The notes under the pieces: generated by a model | The model's input: the letters and a program-made list of their open reading frames with translations, nothing else | The model's database searches: none | Told to the model about the DNA's origin: nothing | Shown: positions 8,321-16,523 of the stretch, piece after piece | How positions within the stretch are numbered: the stretch's first letter is position 1 | Layout: each line of letters begins with the position of its first letter | Source: Candidatus Hydrogenedens sp. | Lineage (GTDB): Bacteria > Hydrogenedentota > Hydrogenedentia > Hydrogenedentales > JAEUWI01 | Direction: 5' to 3' | DNA: 60,425 bases | Assembly (NCBI GenBank): GCA_016125095.1 | Contig: WGMK01000037.1 | Coordinates: 1 to 60,425, forward strand | Made by a program: the position numbers and the translations under genes

Positions 8321-10024
8321 CTACGCCCGGTATTTCGCCAGCGCCGTACCGACTATGAATTCCGGCGCGACGTCGATCAAGTCGAGCGTCCGGAACGACC
8401 GGGTTCGGTGCCGCGCGGCCGCGCCGGAAACGGGTGCTACGTTCAGCGCTTCCGCCCGCTGGTAGGCCTCGAGTGCTTCGCGCCGCTGCCCCATCAGGTC
8501 CAGGCAGCGCCCCACCCAGATATGCGCCTCAGCCCGCATCAGGTCGTCCTTGTAGTCGTACTCGGTATTCCGTTCCAGCAGCGGCAGGGCCTGCGCGTAC
8601 TTGTGCTGCTTCATGAGCAGGATGCCGGCCATGCGCGGAAAGATAGGCTCGCAAGGCAAGAGTGCCGCCGCCCGGCGCAGGTGGAATACTGCCTTGTCGT
8701 TGTTCAGGTCGTCCATGTAGGCCGACCATGCTTCCTCGTATTCGTGCAGGGCTTCGCGCTCGGTGGCATCCAGCGGACAGCGCCCCGGCAGATTGCCACA
8801 GGAATAGGCATCGCGGTCGCCCTCCAGCAGGGCCGACATGCGGAACCCGGCGTATTGTTCGGCGTGCGAAACGGGATGGTCGGCTTTCGCTACCCAGACG
8901 ATGTCCTCGTCCGGACTCATGACCACGCTCTGGGTGGTGTTCGCGCAGGCGATGATGTTACCCGTCACGCGGGTGCGCTCTTCCCAGGTGTCGTAGCAAT
9001 CGCCCAGGATGGCCGGGGCGTCCTGCGGCTCGAGCGTGCCGCGTAAGGAATTCAGCAGGTCCTGCACGCGCCGATAGCGCCCACGCGAATTGCGCTGCCA
9101 CGCGTAGGGAGCCACCTCGTGCGACTGCATGTCCGCCGTGACGTAGTGGTTGGTCCGCACCAGCGCATCGTTTTCGGGATACACCACCTCGTGATGCTGT
9201 GCGGAATACCCCACCACGGCGGCCTTGCGGGCGCGCGTATCGGCGACGAAGAACGACAGGCCGCAGAGGCGCGGCTCTCCGGTGATGGCCCGGATAGCCT
9301 CGTCGAGGGTCGTACAGCGGGCCATGACCTTCTGGCAGATCGCGAACAAGGGAACGCCGCTGGTGCTCACGTCGCGGGTGAAATGCGTATGCAGCGCGAA
9401 GAACAGGCCGCTTTCGTTAAAGCCTTGCGGCGCGCTCGGGGCGCCCAGCGCGCCCATCCAGCAGGCACGCTGACCGCCGTCGGGATGCGTGACGATCAGC
9501 GCGTTGCACTCGTTCCAGATGCCCCGCCCGAAGAAGTCCAGATTGCGGCCGATGATCTGGCGCCCGTCGCGCGTGGCAGAATCGGCGGCATAAAACCCGG
9601 AACACATGGGCGGAAACGCCAGCGGCACAAAGGAGCGCCCGGCCAGGTAATGCAGGATATCCGGCACGAATAAGATGCGTTCCAGCAAGCGCGGGTCCAT
9701 GCCGAAAACCGACGACGAGCCGGCAATGACCGCGCGGAGGTCCGCACCAATCCTGTCGGCATTTCGGAACCGGAAGACATGCTTCAACAGAAGCCCGGCA
9801 GGAGTGGCCAGAGGAGGAATCGCGTGCGCGATCAATTTCTCAATCAGCGCATTTAAATACTGCGGCACGACGTCCCCGCAAACCTCGAGCGCGAGCGCGG
9901 CGTGCTGCCTGCCGATGTCCTCGTAGCTCCCCTTCAGTTGCGCGACGTAGATACCCTGCACCTGTTCGAGCGTGCCGCCGAAGCGTTCCAGCAATAACGG
10001 ACTCCGGGCAGTCGTCAGTTCCAC
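8321..10024 (-). CDS. C45-like Ntn hydrolase (acyltransferase/amidase family) with C-terminal TPR region
   Basis: Protein of 567 residues from the GTG at 10024, which sits 7 nt after an AGGGAGGG ribosome-binding site; a GTG six codons upstream is possible but poorly placed. The segment MCSGFYA followed by RDGRQIIGRNLDFF and the GALGAPSAPQGFNESGL region fit the C45/acyl-CoA:6-aminopenicillanate acyltransferase-like Ntn hydrolases. In that family an internal Cys becomes the N-terminal nucleophile after self-cleavage, and the Cys of MCSGF is the candidate. The last ~150 residues (after DATEREALHEYEEAW) are helical with TPR-like repeats (HLRRAAALLPCEPIFPRMAGI, QALPLLERNTEY). No signal peptide is evident. 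The substrate is unknown. A peptide, N-acyl amino acid or beta-lactam-like amide is plausible from the family. Confidence 0.7.
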   Translation of the reverse strand: MELTTARSPLLLERFGGTLEQVQGIYVAQLKGSYEDIGRQHAALALEVCGDVVPQYLNALIEKLIAHAIPPLATPAGLLLKHVFRFRNADRIGADLRAVIAGSSSVFGMDPRLLERILFVPDILHYLAGRSFVPLAFPPMCSGFYAADSATRDGRQIIGRNLDFFGRGIWNECNALIVTHPDGGQRACWMGALGAPSAPQGFNESGLFFALHTHFTRDVSTSGVPLFAICQKVMARCTTLDEAIRAITGEPRLCGLSFFVADTRARKAAVVGYSAQHHEVVYPENDALVRTNHYVTADMQSHEVAPYAWQRNSRGRYRRVQDLLNSLRGTLEPQDAPAILGDCYDTWEERTRVTGNIIACANTTQSVVMSPDEDIVWVAKADHPVSHAEQYAGFRMSALLEGDRDAYSCGNLPGRCPLDATEREALHEYEEAWSAYMDDLNNDKAVFHLRRAAALLPCEPIFPRMAGILLMKQHKYAQALPLLERNTEYDYKDDLMRAEAHIWVGRCLDLMGQRREALEAYQRAEALNVAPVSGAAARHRTRSFRTLDLIDVAPEFIVGTALAKYRA

Positions 10025-10068
10025 AGCGTTTCCCTCCCTCACCTTTGGAGCAACCGGCTTCCTCTTTT

Positions 10069-10098
10069 AGAATACCGGGAATGTTATCTTCGAGGCAA
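10069..10098 (-). promoter_or_regulatory. Possible sigma70-type promoter for the C45-like gene
   Basis: On the minus strand TTGCCT (10098-10093) and TATTCT (10074-10069) are 18 bp apart, about 45 nt upstream of the proposed GTG start. The hexamers are moderately good. The region is the divergent gap with the CDF exporter and also holds the exporter's ribosome-binding site. Confidence 0.3.
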
Positions 10099-10169
10099 CG
10101 GCTGCTCTAGAAAACCTACAGGAAATTCTAAGCCTCCCACGTATGTTAGACCGATGGAGGGAGCAAATC

Positions 10170-11084
10170 GTGTCGCATCACCACCATCATCATCACCACG
10201 GCGAAGGGCAAAGCGATTTCCGCCTTGCCTGGGCCATTGCGGCGAATCTTGGCCTGACGGTAGTGCAGATTGTGGGAGGTGTGCTGGCGGGCAGCCTCTC
10301 GCTGGTGGCCGATGCCCTGCATAACTTTAACGACGCCGGTTCGCTGATTATCGCCTTCGCCGCGAGGCGCATTTCCCGCAAGCCGGCCGACCGCAAGCGC
10401 ACCTTCGGCTATCGCCGCGCCGAAACGATTGGCGCATTGATTAACCTGATCACGCTCGTCATCGTCGGCGTGTATCTGATCTACGAGGCCGTACTCCGGT
10501 TCTTCCAACCCGAACCCATAGAGGGCTGGATCGTGGTCGGTGTCGCGGGCGTGGCACTCGCCGTCGATGTCGCCACGGCGGCGCTCACCTACGCCATGAG
10601 TAAAGAGAGCGTCAACATCCGCGCCGCCTTCGTCCACAATGTATCCGACGCGATGGCCTCCGTGGGCGTCATCATCGCCGGCACCCTCATACTGCTTTAC
10701 GAATGGCATATCGCGGACCTGATCGCGACCGTCGTCATTTCAGGCTACATCCTATATCAGGGATTCCTCATGCTGCCGCAGGTCATCCACTCGCTGATGG
10801 AAGGCGTGCCCGAAGGCCTCTCGCTGGATGAAGTGGCGGAGGCCATGGAATCCGTCGAGGGCGTCGAAGAAGTCCATCATCTGCATGTTTGGGAACTGAG
10901 CGAGCACCACCGCGCGCTCGAGGCGCACGTCGTGGTGGACACCAGTAACCCCGCCGAGCTCGAACGCATCAAGCACGACGTCAAGGCGCTCTGCGAGGAA
11001 CGCTTCGCCATCAGCCATTCCACATTGGAACTGGAGTGGCCCAGTGCGGCCTCGGTGCCCTGCGCCTCCAGGGTTTGCGCCTGA
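10170..11084 (+). CDS. CDF-family divalent metal (Zn/Co/Cd) exporter with native N-terminal His8
   Basis: Cation diffusion facilitator of 304 residues, a CzcD/ZitB-like proton antiporter that exports Zn2+ or related metals. I place the start at GTG 10170, 8 nt after GGAGGG. An ATG at 10143 in the same frame lacks such a site. The protein then begins Met-Ser followed by eight consecutive His. The paired metal sites are visible as LVADALHNFNDA (helix 2) and FVHNVSDAMAS (helix 5), with six predicted membrane segments. The C-terminal cytoplasmic domain (from about 215) has the HHLHVWEL motif typical of metal-sensing CDF tails. There is no second metal gene beside it, so it is likely monocistronic. 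Confidence 0.92.
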   Translation: MSHHHHHHHHGEGQSDFRLAWAIAANLGLTVVQIVGGVLAGSLSLVADALHNFNDAGSLIIAFAARRISRKPADRKRTFGYRRAETIGALINLITLVIVGVYLIYEAVLRFFQPEPIEGWIVVGVAGVALAVDVATAALTYAMSKESVNIRAAFVHNVSDAMASVGVIIAGTLILLYEWHIADLIATVVISGYILYQGFLMLPQVIHSLMEGVPEGLSLDEVAEAMESVEGVEEVHHLHVWELSEHHRALEAHVVVDTSNPAELERIKHDVKALCEERFAISHSTLELEWPSAASVPCASRVCA

Positions 11085-11182
11085 TTCCTTTTTTCCATTG
11101 CCGCCCCGGCAACCCATGCGCTACACTCGGCGGAACCATTTATTTGCGGGCCGGTACCGCATCGGCTGAAAGGGTAGCTTTC

Positions 11183-12508
11183 ATGGAAAAGATGACGCGC
11201 AGAAATTTTGTGAAGGGCGCCGCCACGGCCGCCGTCCTGATTGGCACATCGAAGACCGGCTGGGCCGGCGCGAACGAGCGCATCCGCGTGGCCGTCGCGG
11301 GCATCAACGGCCGCGGCAAGACCCACCTGGGCGCCTACCGCGCGCTGGACAACGTGGAAGTGACCACGCTGTGCGATCCGGATTCCCGCCTGTTCGAGCC
11401 TCGCGCAAAGCAATTCCTCGAACGCGATTCGCGCTCGAGCGCCAAGTTCGAGCAGGACATCCGCCGTGTACTGGACGATCCGGATATCGATGTCGTGTCG
11501 ATCGCGACGCCGAACCACTGGCACTCCCTGGCGACCATCTGGGCCGTGCAGGCGGGCAAGGACGTGTATGTCGAAAAGCCCATGACGCACAACGTGTTCG
11601 AGGGCCAGCAGGTCATCAAGGCGGCGGAGAAATACAAGCGCGTGGTGCAGCACGGCACGCAGCTGCGCAGCAACCCCGGCTTCCGCGAGGGCATCGATCT
11701 GCTGCACAACGGCATCATCGGCGATGTCTATATGGCACGCTGCGTATGCTACAAGTGGCGCCCGTCCATCGGCCCCGGCCACGCCGGCGCGCCGCCTGCG
11801 GAACTCGACTGGAATATCTGGCAGGGCCCCGCGCAGGAGCATGAGTTCATGCTCAACGAGCAGAACGAGGGCCTGTTCGTGCACTACTACTGGCACTGGG
11901 TGTGGGCCTACGGCAACGGCGACATCGGCAACCAGGGCGTGCACCAGCTCGATGCCGCGCGCTGGGGACTCGGCGTAGACACCCCCTACCGCTGCGCCTC
12001 GATGGGCGGCCTGTTCCTGTGGGACGACGCCAAGGAGATCTACAACGTCTCCTCCAGCTCGTTCATGTTCACGGGGCAGGACGGCAAGGACAAGATGATG
12101 ACCCTCGAAGTGCGCCCGTGGATGACCAACGACGAAGTTGGCGGCAAGTCCTTCGGCGTGCTGTTCTACGGCTCCGAAGGCTACATGTCGTTCCCCAACT
12201 ACGAGGGCTACAAGGTCTTCAAGGGCGAGAAGGGCGAACTGGTCAAGGAAAACAGCGACGGCGACGACATCAACCACTTCCGCAACTTCCTCGAGTGCGT
12301 GCGCAATGCGAACCCGGAAGGCGTGAATGCCCACCCGCGCGAAGGCCACTTCTCCTCGGCGCTCTCGCACTATGCCCTGACCGGCGCCCGCGTCAACCGC
12401 GTGCTCGAAATCGACACCGAGACCCACATGGTCAAGAACGACGACGAAGCCAACACCCACCTCACCCGCAACTACCGCGAGCCCTTCGTGGTGCCGGTGG
12501 AAGTGTAA
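11183..12508 (+). CDS. Tat-exported Gfo/Idh/MocA-family oxidoreductase
   Basis: Protein of 441 residues from ATG 11183, which follows AAGGG by about 9 nt. A Tat signal is present: TRRNFVKGAATAAVLIGTS, with twin arginine at 6-7. The Rossmann domain (IRVAVAGINGRGK, about 33-150) binds NAD(P). EKPMTHN carries the family's catalytic or cofactor-contacting Lys. The C-terminal domain includes GNGDIGNQGVHQLDAARWGLG and large insertions around EVGGKSFGVLF. Such exported versions are abundant in planctomycete-like and Hydrogenedentes-like genomes and act on sugars or inositols, sometimes as glycosidases using a redox mechanism. The substrate is unknown. It is a single gene closed by a strong terminator. 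Confidence 0.9.
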   Translation: MEKMTRRNFVKGAATAAVLIGTSKTGWAGANERIRVAVAGINGRGKTHLGAYRALDNVEVTTLCDPDSRLFEPRAKQFLERDSRSSAKFEQDIRRVLDDPDIDVVSIATPNHWHSLATIWAVQAGKDVYVEKPMTHNVFEGQQVIKAAEKYKRVVQHGTQLRSNPGFREGIDLLHNGIIGDVYMARCVCYKWRPSIGPGHAGAPPAELDWNIWQGPAQEHEFMLNEQNEGLFVHYYWHWVWAYGNGDIGNQGVHQLDAARWGLGVDTPYRCASMGGLFLWDDAKEIYNVSSSSFMFTGQDGKDKMMTLEVRPWMTNDEVGGKSFGVLFYGSEGYMSFPNYEGYKVFKGEKGELVKENSDGDDINHFRNFLECVRNANPEGVNAHPREGHFSSALSHYALTGARVNRVLEIDTETHMVKNDDEANTHLTRNYREPFVVPVEV

Positions 12509-12541
12509 GCCCGCAAGCAATAGCGCAAAGTTCATAGTCGT

Positions 12542-12576
12542 CCCCGAGGCCCCAGCGGCCTCGGGGATTTTTCTTT
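12542..12576 (+). terminator. Rho-independent terminator after the Gfo/Idh gene
   Basis: A perfect 10-bp GC-rich stem (12542-12551 pairing 12557-12566) with a 5-nt loop is followed by ATTTTTCTTT. It begins 33 nt after the stop codon. Confidence 0.93.
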
Positions 12577-12744
12577 GCGGCGTGCTGCCTTGGAGTGCGC
12601 AAGGCTTGCTTGCGCTTTTGCGGAGGGAGCCTGCTCCCGTCGTCGTGATGAAGGACCGGAATCCGCCGCGCAAGCGCCGGGAGCAAGCTCCCTCCGGCAA
12701 AGCGGCGGCGAGTCCGCCGCACTCCAAAGCGGCTGCGCCGCGCC
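12577..12744. repeat. Dispersed ~165-bp intergenic repeat, copy 1
   Basis: The stretch begins with a TGCCTTGGAGTGCG-type end and finishes with the near-complementary CGCACTCCAAAGCGGC. Between them are hairpins of the GGGAGCAAGCTCCC type. The same design recurs at 24614-24776 and 58833-58999. The full 340-bp gap between the neighbouring genes holds the terminator, this repeat and about 100 bp without other recognisable features. Confidence 0.7.
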
Positions 12745-12848
12745 GACCCCTCGTATGTGCAACTACTACGATTGGCCGGTACGCTCGCGTGTTTGCATTC
12801 CTACGTCATCGCGCGCGATGCTCCGAGGGCCATGAGGAGGGTATTGGT

Positions 12849-14408
12849 ATGCGCGTGTTTCTTGTAGCGATGTTTCTTGTGATTGCCCTTTCCCAGACAA
12901 CCTGGGCGGACGATGCCTTTGAAAAGGCGCAGCTCTCCGGGTCCATCGCCGGGCATTCTTTGGACAAGGTGTACCGCTGGCTGCATGAGGTGGCGCTGAA
13001 GCAGATCGATCCGGAGACCGGGCTGTACAAGGCCGACGGCAAGTGGAACTACCGCGATACGGCGGCGGATTGCTATCCCTTCTTCATCTGGGCGGCGCAT
13101 GTGGTGGATCGCGGCGTGCTGAACGGGGCGGCGCGGGACATCCTGCATCGGGAACAAGCGCTGTGCAATACCTACGGCGCCATCCCCGTGCCGTGGGATT
13201 TCGACCAAGCCGCGCCCGCGACGAATACCGATTGGGACGAGGTGGTGTTTCAGGCCTCGGAGTATGTGAAGGACGGTCTCATCGCCATCGTGGAGGTGAC
13301 CGGCGCGGACGAGTGGTTCGACCGGATGCGCGCCATCGAGGACGCTCTCTGGGAGACCGCGCGGATCGACACCCCCTATGGCAAGATTCCCTCCACCAAC
13401 ATTGAGGTGAACGGCGAACAATTGCAGGCGCTTGTCCGGCTCTACACGATGACCGGTGAGACCAAATACCTCGACTGGGCTGACCGGCTGGCGGACTACT
13501 ACTTCGCCGACCCGGAGTTCCGGGTAAAGCGTCTGCGGGATCATGGTTGCGAGATTATCGGCGGTCTCGGGCTACTGCACGCGGTCGAGACGACCTACCG
13601 TCCGGAACGCGCCGCGCAATACGGTCCGCGCCTGAAACAGGTCTACGACACGATCCTCGCCGAAGGACGCAACGAAGACGGCATGATGTACGACGAACTC
13701 GGCAAGCGCGAGGGCCGGCTGAGCGACGGCTGGGGCTACAACTACGTCGGCTACCTTTGCTACGACGAGGCGACCAGCACCGAGACCTATCGTCCGGAAG
13801 TGGCGGCTACGCTGAAGAACACGCTGAAGCCGCTGTACGAGAACTATCCGTGGGAAGGCGAATCCATCGACGGCTACGCCGACTCCATCGAGGGCGCGAT
13901 TTATCTGCTGAACCGCGTGCCGGTGGCAGAAGGCTTCACCTGGGTGGACCGCGAGACCCGCGTCAATCTGGTCGACCATCCCGAGCGGCTGGAGCACGGC
14001 GACCTGTGGGGCACGATGAAGCTGCAATCCAACGGCGTCCGCACGGTCATCATGCAGGCGCTCATGCACACACAGGGTACCCTCGCGCGGCCCTGGCAGC
14101 CGGGGCTGCAACTCGGCGCGGCGCCGCAGGAAGGGGGCATCGTGCTGGCGCTGCAAAGCGCCTCGGATTACCGCGGCACGCTCGAGTTCGACCTGCCGCG
14201 TCATCGGGTCTACATGGGCTTCGCACAGGATTGGCCGCGCATGAACACGCTGCCCGAGTGGTTCACCGTGGAGCCCGAGGGGAAATACCGCGTAGTTGTG
14301 GGCGATGCGGTCGAAGCGGTCTACACCGGACGGCAGCTGCACGCGGGACTCGAGGTGCAGGTCGCGGCGGGCGACACGCTGCGTATCGAGGTGGCAAGGC
14401 TCCCCTAG
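12849..14408 (+). CDS. Secreted six-hairpin glycosidase-like protein of unknown specificity
   Basis: Protein of 519 residues with a signal peptide (MRVFLVAMFLVIALSQTTWA). The start at 12849 is fixed by GAGGAGGG 7 nt upstream. The body is rich in paired helices of the (alpha/alpha)6 barrel type: LDKVYRWLHEVALKQIDPETGLYK, GEQLQALVRLYTMTGETKYLDWADRLADYY and DGWGYNYVGYLCYDEA are typical of glycoside hydrolase-like or lyase-like barrels. The last ~100 residues are beta-rich. I do not recognise a defined GH family or catalytic pair. Cys120 and Cys71 are isolated. The neighbouring sulfatase suggests joint action on sulfated or decorated polysaccharide, but this is context only. Confidence 0.7.
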   Translation: MRVFLVAMFLVIALSQTTWADDAFEKAQLSGSIAGHSLDKVYRWLHEVALKQIDPETGLYKADGKWNYRDTAADCYPFFIWAAHVVDRGVLNGAARDILHREQALCNTYGAIPVPWDFDQAAPATNTDWDEVVFQASEYVKDGLIAIVEVTGADEWFDRMRAIEDALWETARIDTPYGKIPSTNIEVNGEQLQALVRLYTMTGETKYLDWADRLADYYFADPEFRVKRLRDHGCEIIGGLGLLHAVETTYRPERAAQYGPRLKQVYDTILAEGRNEDGMMYDELGKREGRLSDGWGYNYVGYLCYDEATSTETYRPEVAATLKNTLKPLYENYPWEGESIDGYADSIEGAIYLLNRVPVAEGFTWVDRETRVNLVDHPERLEHGDLWGTMKLQSNGVRTVIMQALMHTQGTLARPWQPGLQLGAAPQEGGIVLALQSASDYRGTLEFDLPRHRVYMGFAQDWPRMNTLPEWFTVEPEGKYRVVVGDAVEAVYTGRQLHAGLEVQVAAGDTLRIEVARLP

Positions 14409-14465
14409 CGCCTGCTTTCAATGCTATGATCCGTGTTTGATCTGCAATCCACGAGAGGATCGACC

Positions 14466-14705
14466 TTGAAACGCACGCCCAACGCCCCCGCGACGCCGCG
14501 CGACCGCGCGTATTACGACGCCCTGAGCGACGCCGAACTGGACCGCCACTGGAAAGACCGCGCGAAGCTGAAGATTACCGGCACCGAGGAGATCCTGCTC
14601 CGGCATCTCGTGCGCGAGCGCAAGGGCTTCAAGCCGGTGGAGACCTTCGTATCGATCTGCCAGCGCTGCAACCTGCCCGCCGACAACTGCGCCTGCCACC
14701 GGTAG
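14466..14705 (+). CDS. Small Cys-rich protein, probable metal-binding tail
   Basis: A protein of 79 residues starting at TTG 14466, preceded by GAGAGGA; an in-frame GTG at 14433 is an alternative. The N-terminal half is charged and helical (DRAYYDALSDAELDRHWKDRAK). The C-terminus ends with CQRCNLPADNCACHR, i.e. CxxC...CxC, which could bind zinc or a similar ion. It sits between the glycosidase-like gene and the sulfatase with a 21-bp gap to the latter, suggesting co-transcription. I know no family for it. Confidence 0.6.
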   Translation: MKRTPNAPATPRDRAYYDALSDAELDRHWKDRAKLKITGTEEILLRHLVRERKGFKPVETFVSICQRCNLPADNCACHR

Positions 14706-14726
14706 GATAAACGACGAGGAGGAGCC

Positions 14727-16307
14727 ATGGGACGCAAGACGGTCTGCCGGATGATGTTGGTGTTGGCCGCCCTGTCCGGCCTGGCTGCGCCTGAATCATC
14801 GGCCGCTGAGACGCGTCCCAATATCCTCTTCGCCATTGCCGACGACGCGTCGTTTCCGCACATGAGCGCCTACGGCTGTACGTGGGTGGATACCCCGGGC
14901 TTCGACCGCGTGGCGCGCGAAGGCCTGCTGTTTAACCGCGCCTACACCTCCAATGCGAAGTGCGCGCCCTCGCGTTCCTGCCTGCTCACCGGGCGCAACT
15001 CGTGGCAACTGGAAGCGGCCGCCAACCACGTCTGCTTTTTCCCGCCGAGGTTCAAGGTCTATCCGGAAGTGCTGGCCGAGGCGGGATACCACGTGGGCTT
15101 CACCGGCAAGGGCTGGGCGCCCGGCATCGCCGAGGATGCGGACGGTCAGCCGCGCGCCATGACCGGCAAGGCCTGGCAATCGCGCAAGCTGACGCCGCCG
15201 ACCACCGGGATCTCGGGCATCGACTACGCGGCCAACTTCGCGGACTTCCTGGAAGCGCAGCCCGAGGGCGCGCCCTTCTGCTTCTGGTACGGCGGCTTCG
15301 AGCCTCACCGGGCCTACGAGTTCGACTCCGGCGCCAAACTGGGCGGCAAAGACCCGGCCCAGATCGAGGACGTGCCGGATTACTGGCCCGACAGCGATAC
15401 CATCCGCCGCGACATGCTGGACTACGCCTACGAAATCGAGTACTTCGACCGGCATCTGGTCCGGATGCTGGAGCAACTGGAGTCCCGCGGCCAGCTGGAA
15501 AACACACTGGTCATTGTCACGGCCGACAACGGCATGCCCTTCCCGCGCATCAAGGGGCAAGCCTATCCCGCCTCGAACCACCTGCCGCTGGCGATGATGT
15601 GGGCGGACGGCATCGCCAAGCCGGGCCGGACCATCGATACCTTCGTCAGCTTCTCCGATTTCGCCCCCACCTACCTCGAACTGGCGGGCGTGGCCTGGGG
15701 CGCGGGCGGCATGGCCGCGCCCGAGGGGATATCGCTGCTGCCGCTGCTGCAGGCCGAAGCGCCGCTCCCCCACCGCGACCACATGCTCATCGGCAAGGAA
15801 CGCCACGACATCGGGCGGCCGCACGACTGGGGCTACCCAGTCCGCGGCATCCTCAACACCGAGTGGCTCTACCTGCGGAACTTCGAGCCGACACGCTGGC
15901 CGGCGGGCAACCCGGAGACGGGTTACTTGAACTGCGACGGCAGCCCCACCAAGACGGCCATCCTCGACATGCGGCGCAACGGAATCGACACGCGCTACTG
16001 GCAGGAGAACTTCGGTCGGCGCCCGGCGGAGGAACTCTACGACCTCGCCCGCGACCCGGATTGCCTGCGCAACCTCGCCGAGGATGCAGACCTCGCGGAA
16101 ATGAAAGCGCGGCTCAAGGAGCAAATGACCCAAGAACTGACCGCGCAGGAAGACCCGCGTATCTTGGGTAAGGGGGAAGTCTTCGAGGCCTATCCCTACG
16201 CGAACCAAGGCCAACGCGGCTTCTACGAGAAGTACCTGAACCACGAATCGCCGCCGCCCACCGGCTGGGTCAACGACAGCGACTACGAATCCGAGCCGGT
16301 CGAGTAA
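14727..16307 (+). CDS. Secreted type I (formylglycine) sulfatase
   Basis: Protein of 526 residues with a signal peptide ending near ESSAAE. NILFAIADDASFPHMSAYG holds the metal-binding Asp pair (39-40). CAPSR (Cys79) is the Cys-type C-x-P-S-R motif converted to formylglycine, the catalytic nucleophile that cleaves sulfate esters. VTADNGMPF is the second metal-binding site. GGAGG lies just upstream of ATG 14727. No maturase (formylglycine-generating enzyme or anaerobic SAM maturase) is in the window. It probably removes sulfate from extracellular carbohydrate. The exact substrate class cannot be assigned. Confidence 0.92.
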   Translation: MGRKTVCRMMLVLAALSGLAAPESSAAETRPNILFAIADDASFPHMSAYGCTWVDTPGFDRVAREGLLFNRAYTSNAKCAPSRSCLLTGRNSWQLEAAANHVCFFPPRFKVYPEVLAEAGYHVGFTGKGWAPGIAEDADGQPRAMTGKAWQSRKLTPPTTGISGIDYAANFADFLEAQPEGAPFCFWYGGFEPHRAYEFDSGAKLGGKDPAQIEDVPDYWPDSDTIRRDMLDYAYEIEYFDRHLVRMLEQLESRGQLENTLVIVTADNGMPFPRIKGQAYPASNHLPLAMMWADGIAKPGRTIDTFVSFSDFAPTYLELAGVAWGAGGMAAPEGISLLPLLQAEAPLPHRDHMLIGKERHDIGRPHDWGYPVRGILNTEWLYLRNFEPTRWPAGNPETGYLNCDGSPTKTAILDMRRNGIDTRYWQENFGRRPAEELYDLARDPDCLRNLAEDADLAEMKARLKEQMTQELTAQEDPRILGKGEVFEAYPYANQGQRGFYEKYLNHESPPPTGWVNDSDYESEPVE

Positions 16308-16353
16308 GGCCGAGAGAGGGAGACCCCGCCACAGCGGAGCAACCGCGTCTGGA

Positions 16354-16435
16354 CGGTGGGGCGAGACTCCGTCGAGCCATCTTGACGCCACCCCGTCTCA
16401 GCGTCAAGATGGCTCGACGGAGTCTCGCCCCACCG
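16354..16435. repeat. Perfect 35-bp inverted repeat (long hairpin)
   Basis: Arms 16354-16388 and 16401-16435 are exactly complementary over 35 bp, with a 12-nt loop. The hairpin lies 46 bp after the sulfatase stop, before the TetR gene. No T-run follows directly (CTCTTTAAGC), so a terminator role is possible but not typical. The arm sequence, with core TCAAGATGGCTCG...GCCCCACCG, is related to repeats at 24.8 and 59 kb. Confidence 0.95.
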
Positions 16436-16478
16436 CTCTTTAAGCTTTCACCAAGCACCCCCCGAAACCGTCCCTCTG

Positions 16479-16506
16479 AATTCGGACTTGCAATTACAAA
16501 TTCGGA
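16479..16506. promoter_or_regulatory. Possible operator upstream of the TetR gene
   Basis: Two direct AATTCGGA copies (16479-16486 and 16499-16506), spaced 20 bp or two DNA turns, flank a near-palindrome TTGCAATTACAA (16488-16499). The position just upstream of the regulator start suggests autoregulation of the acyl-CoA operon. The evidence is pattern only. Confidence 0.3.
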
Positions 16507-16523
16507 ATAGGCATTCTTGTTTT

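Noticed and set aside
10877..12727. A 616-codon minus-strand open frame across the CDF end, the Gfo/Idh gene and the following terminator
   Set aside because: It crosses a strong terminator and a repeat, and the plus-strand genes there are recognisable families.
12577..12744. Possible CRISPR-like array because of repeated GGAGC...GCTCC units
   Set aside because: The units are self-complementary hairpins of unequal spacing without spacers, and no cas genes are present.
14796..16391. A 531-codon antisense open frame over the sulfatase
   Set aside because: It is a shadow of the sulfatase and runs into the 35-bp hairpin.
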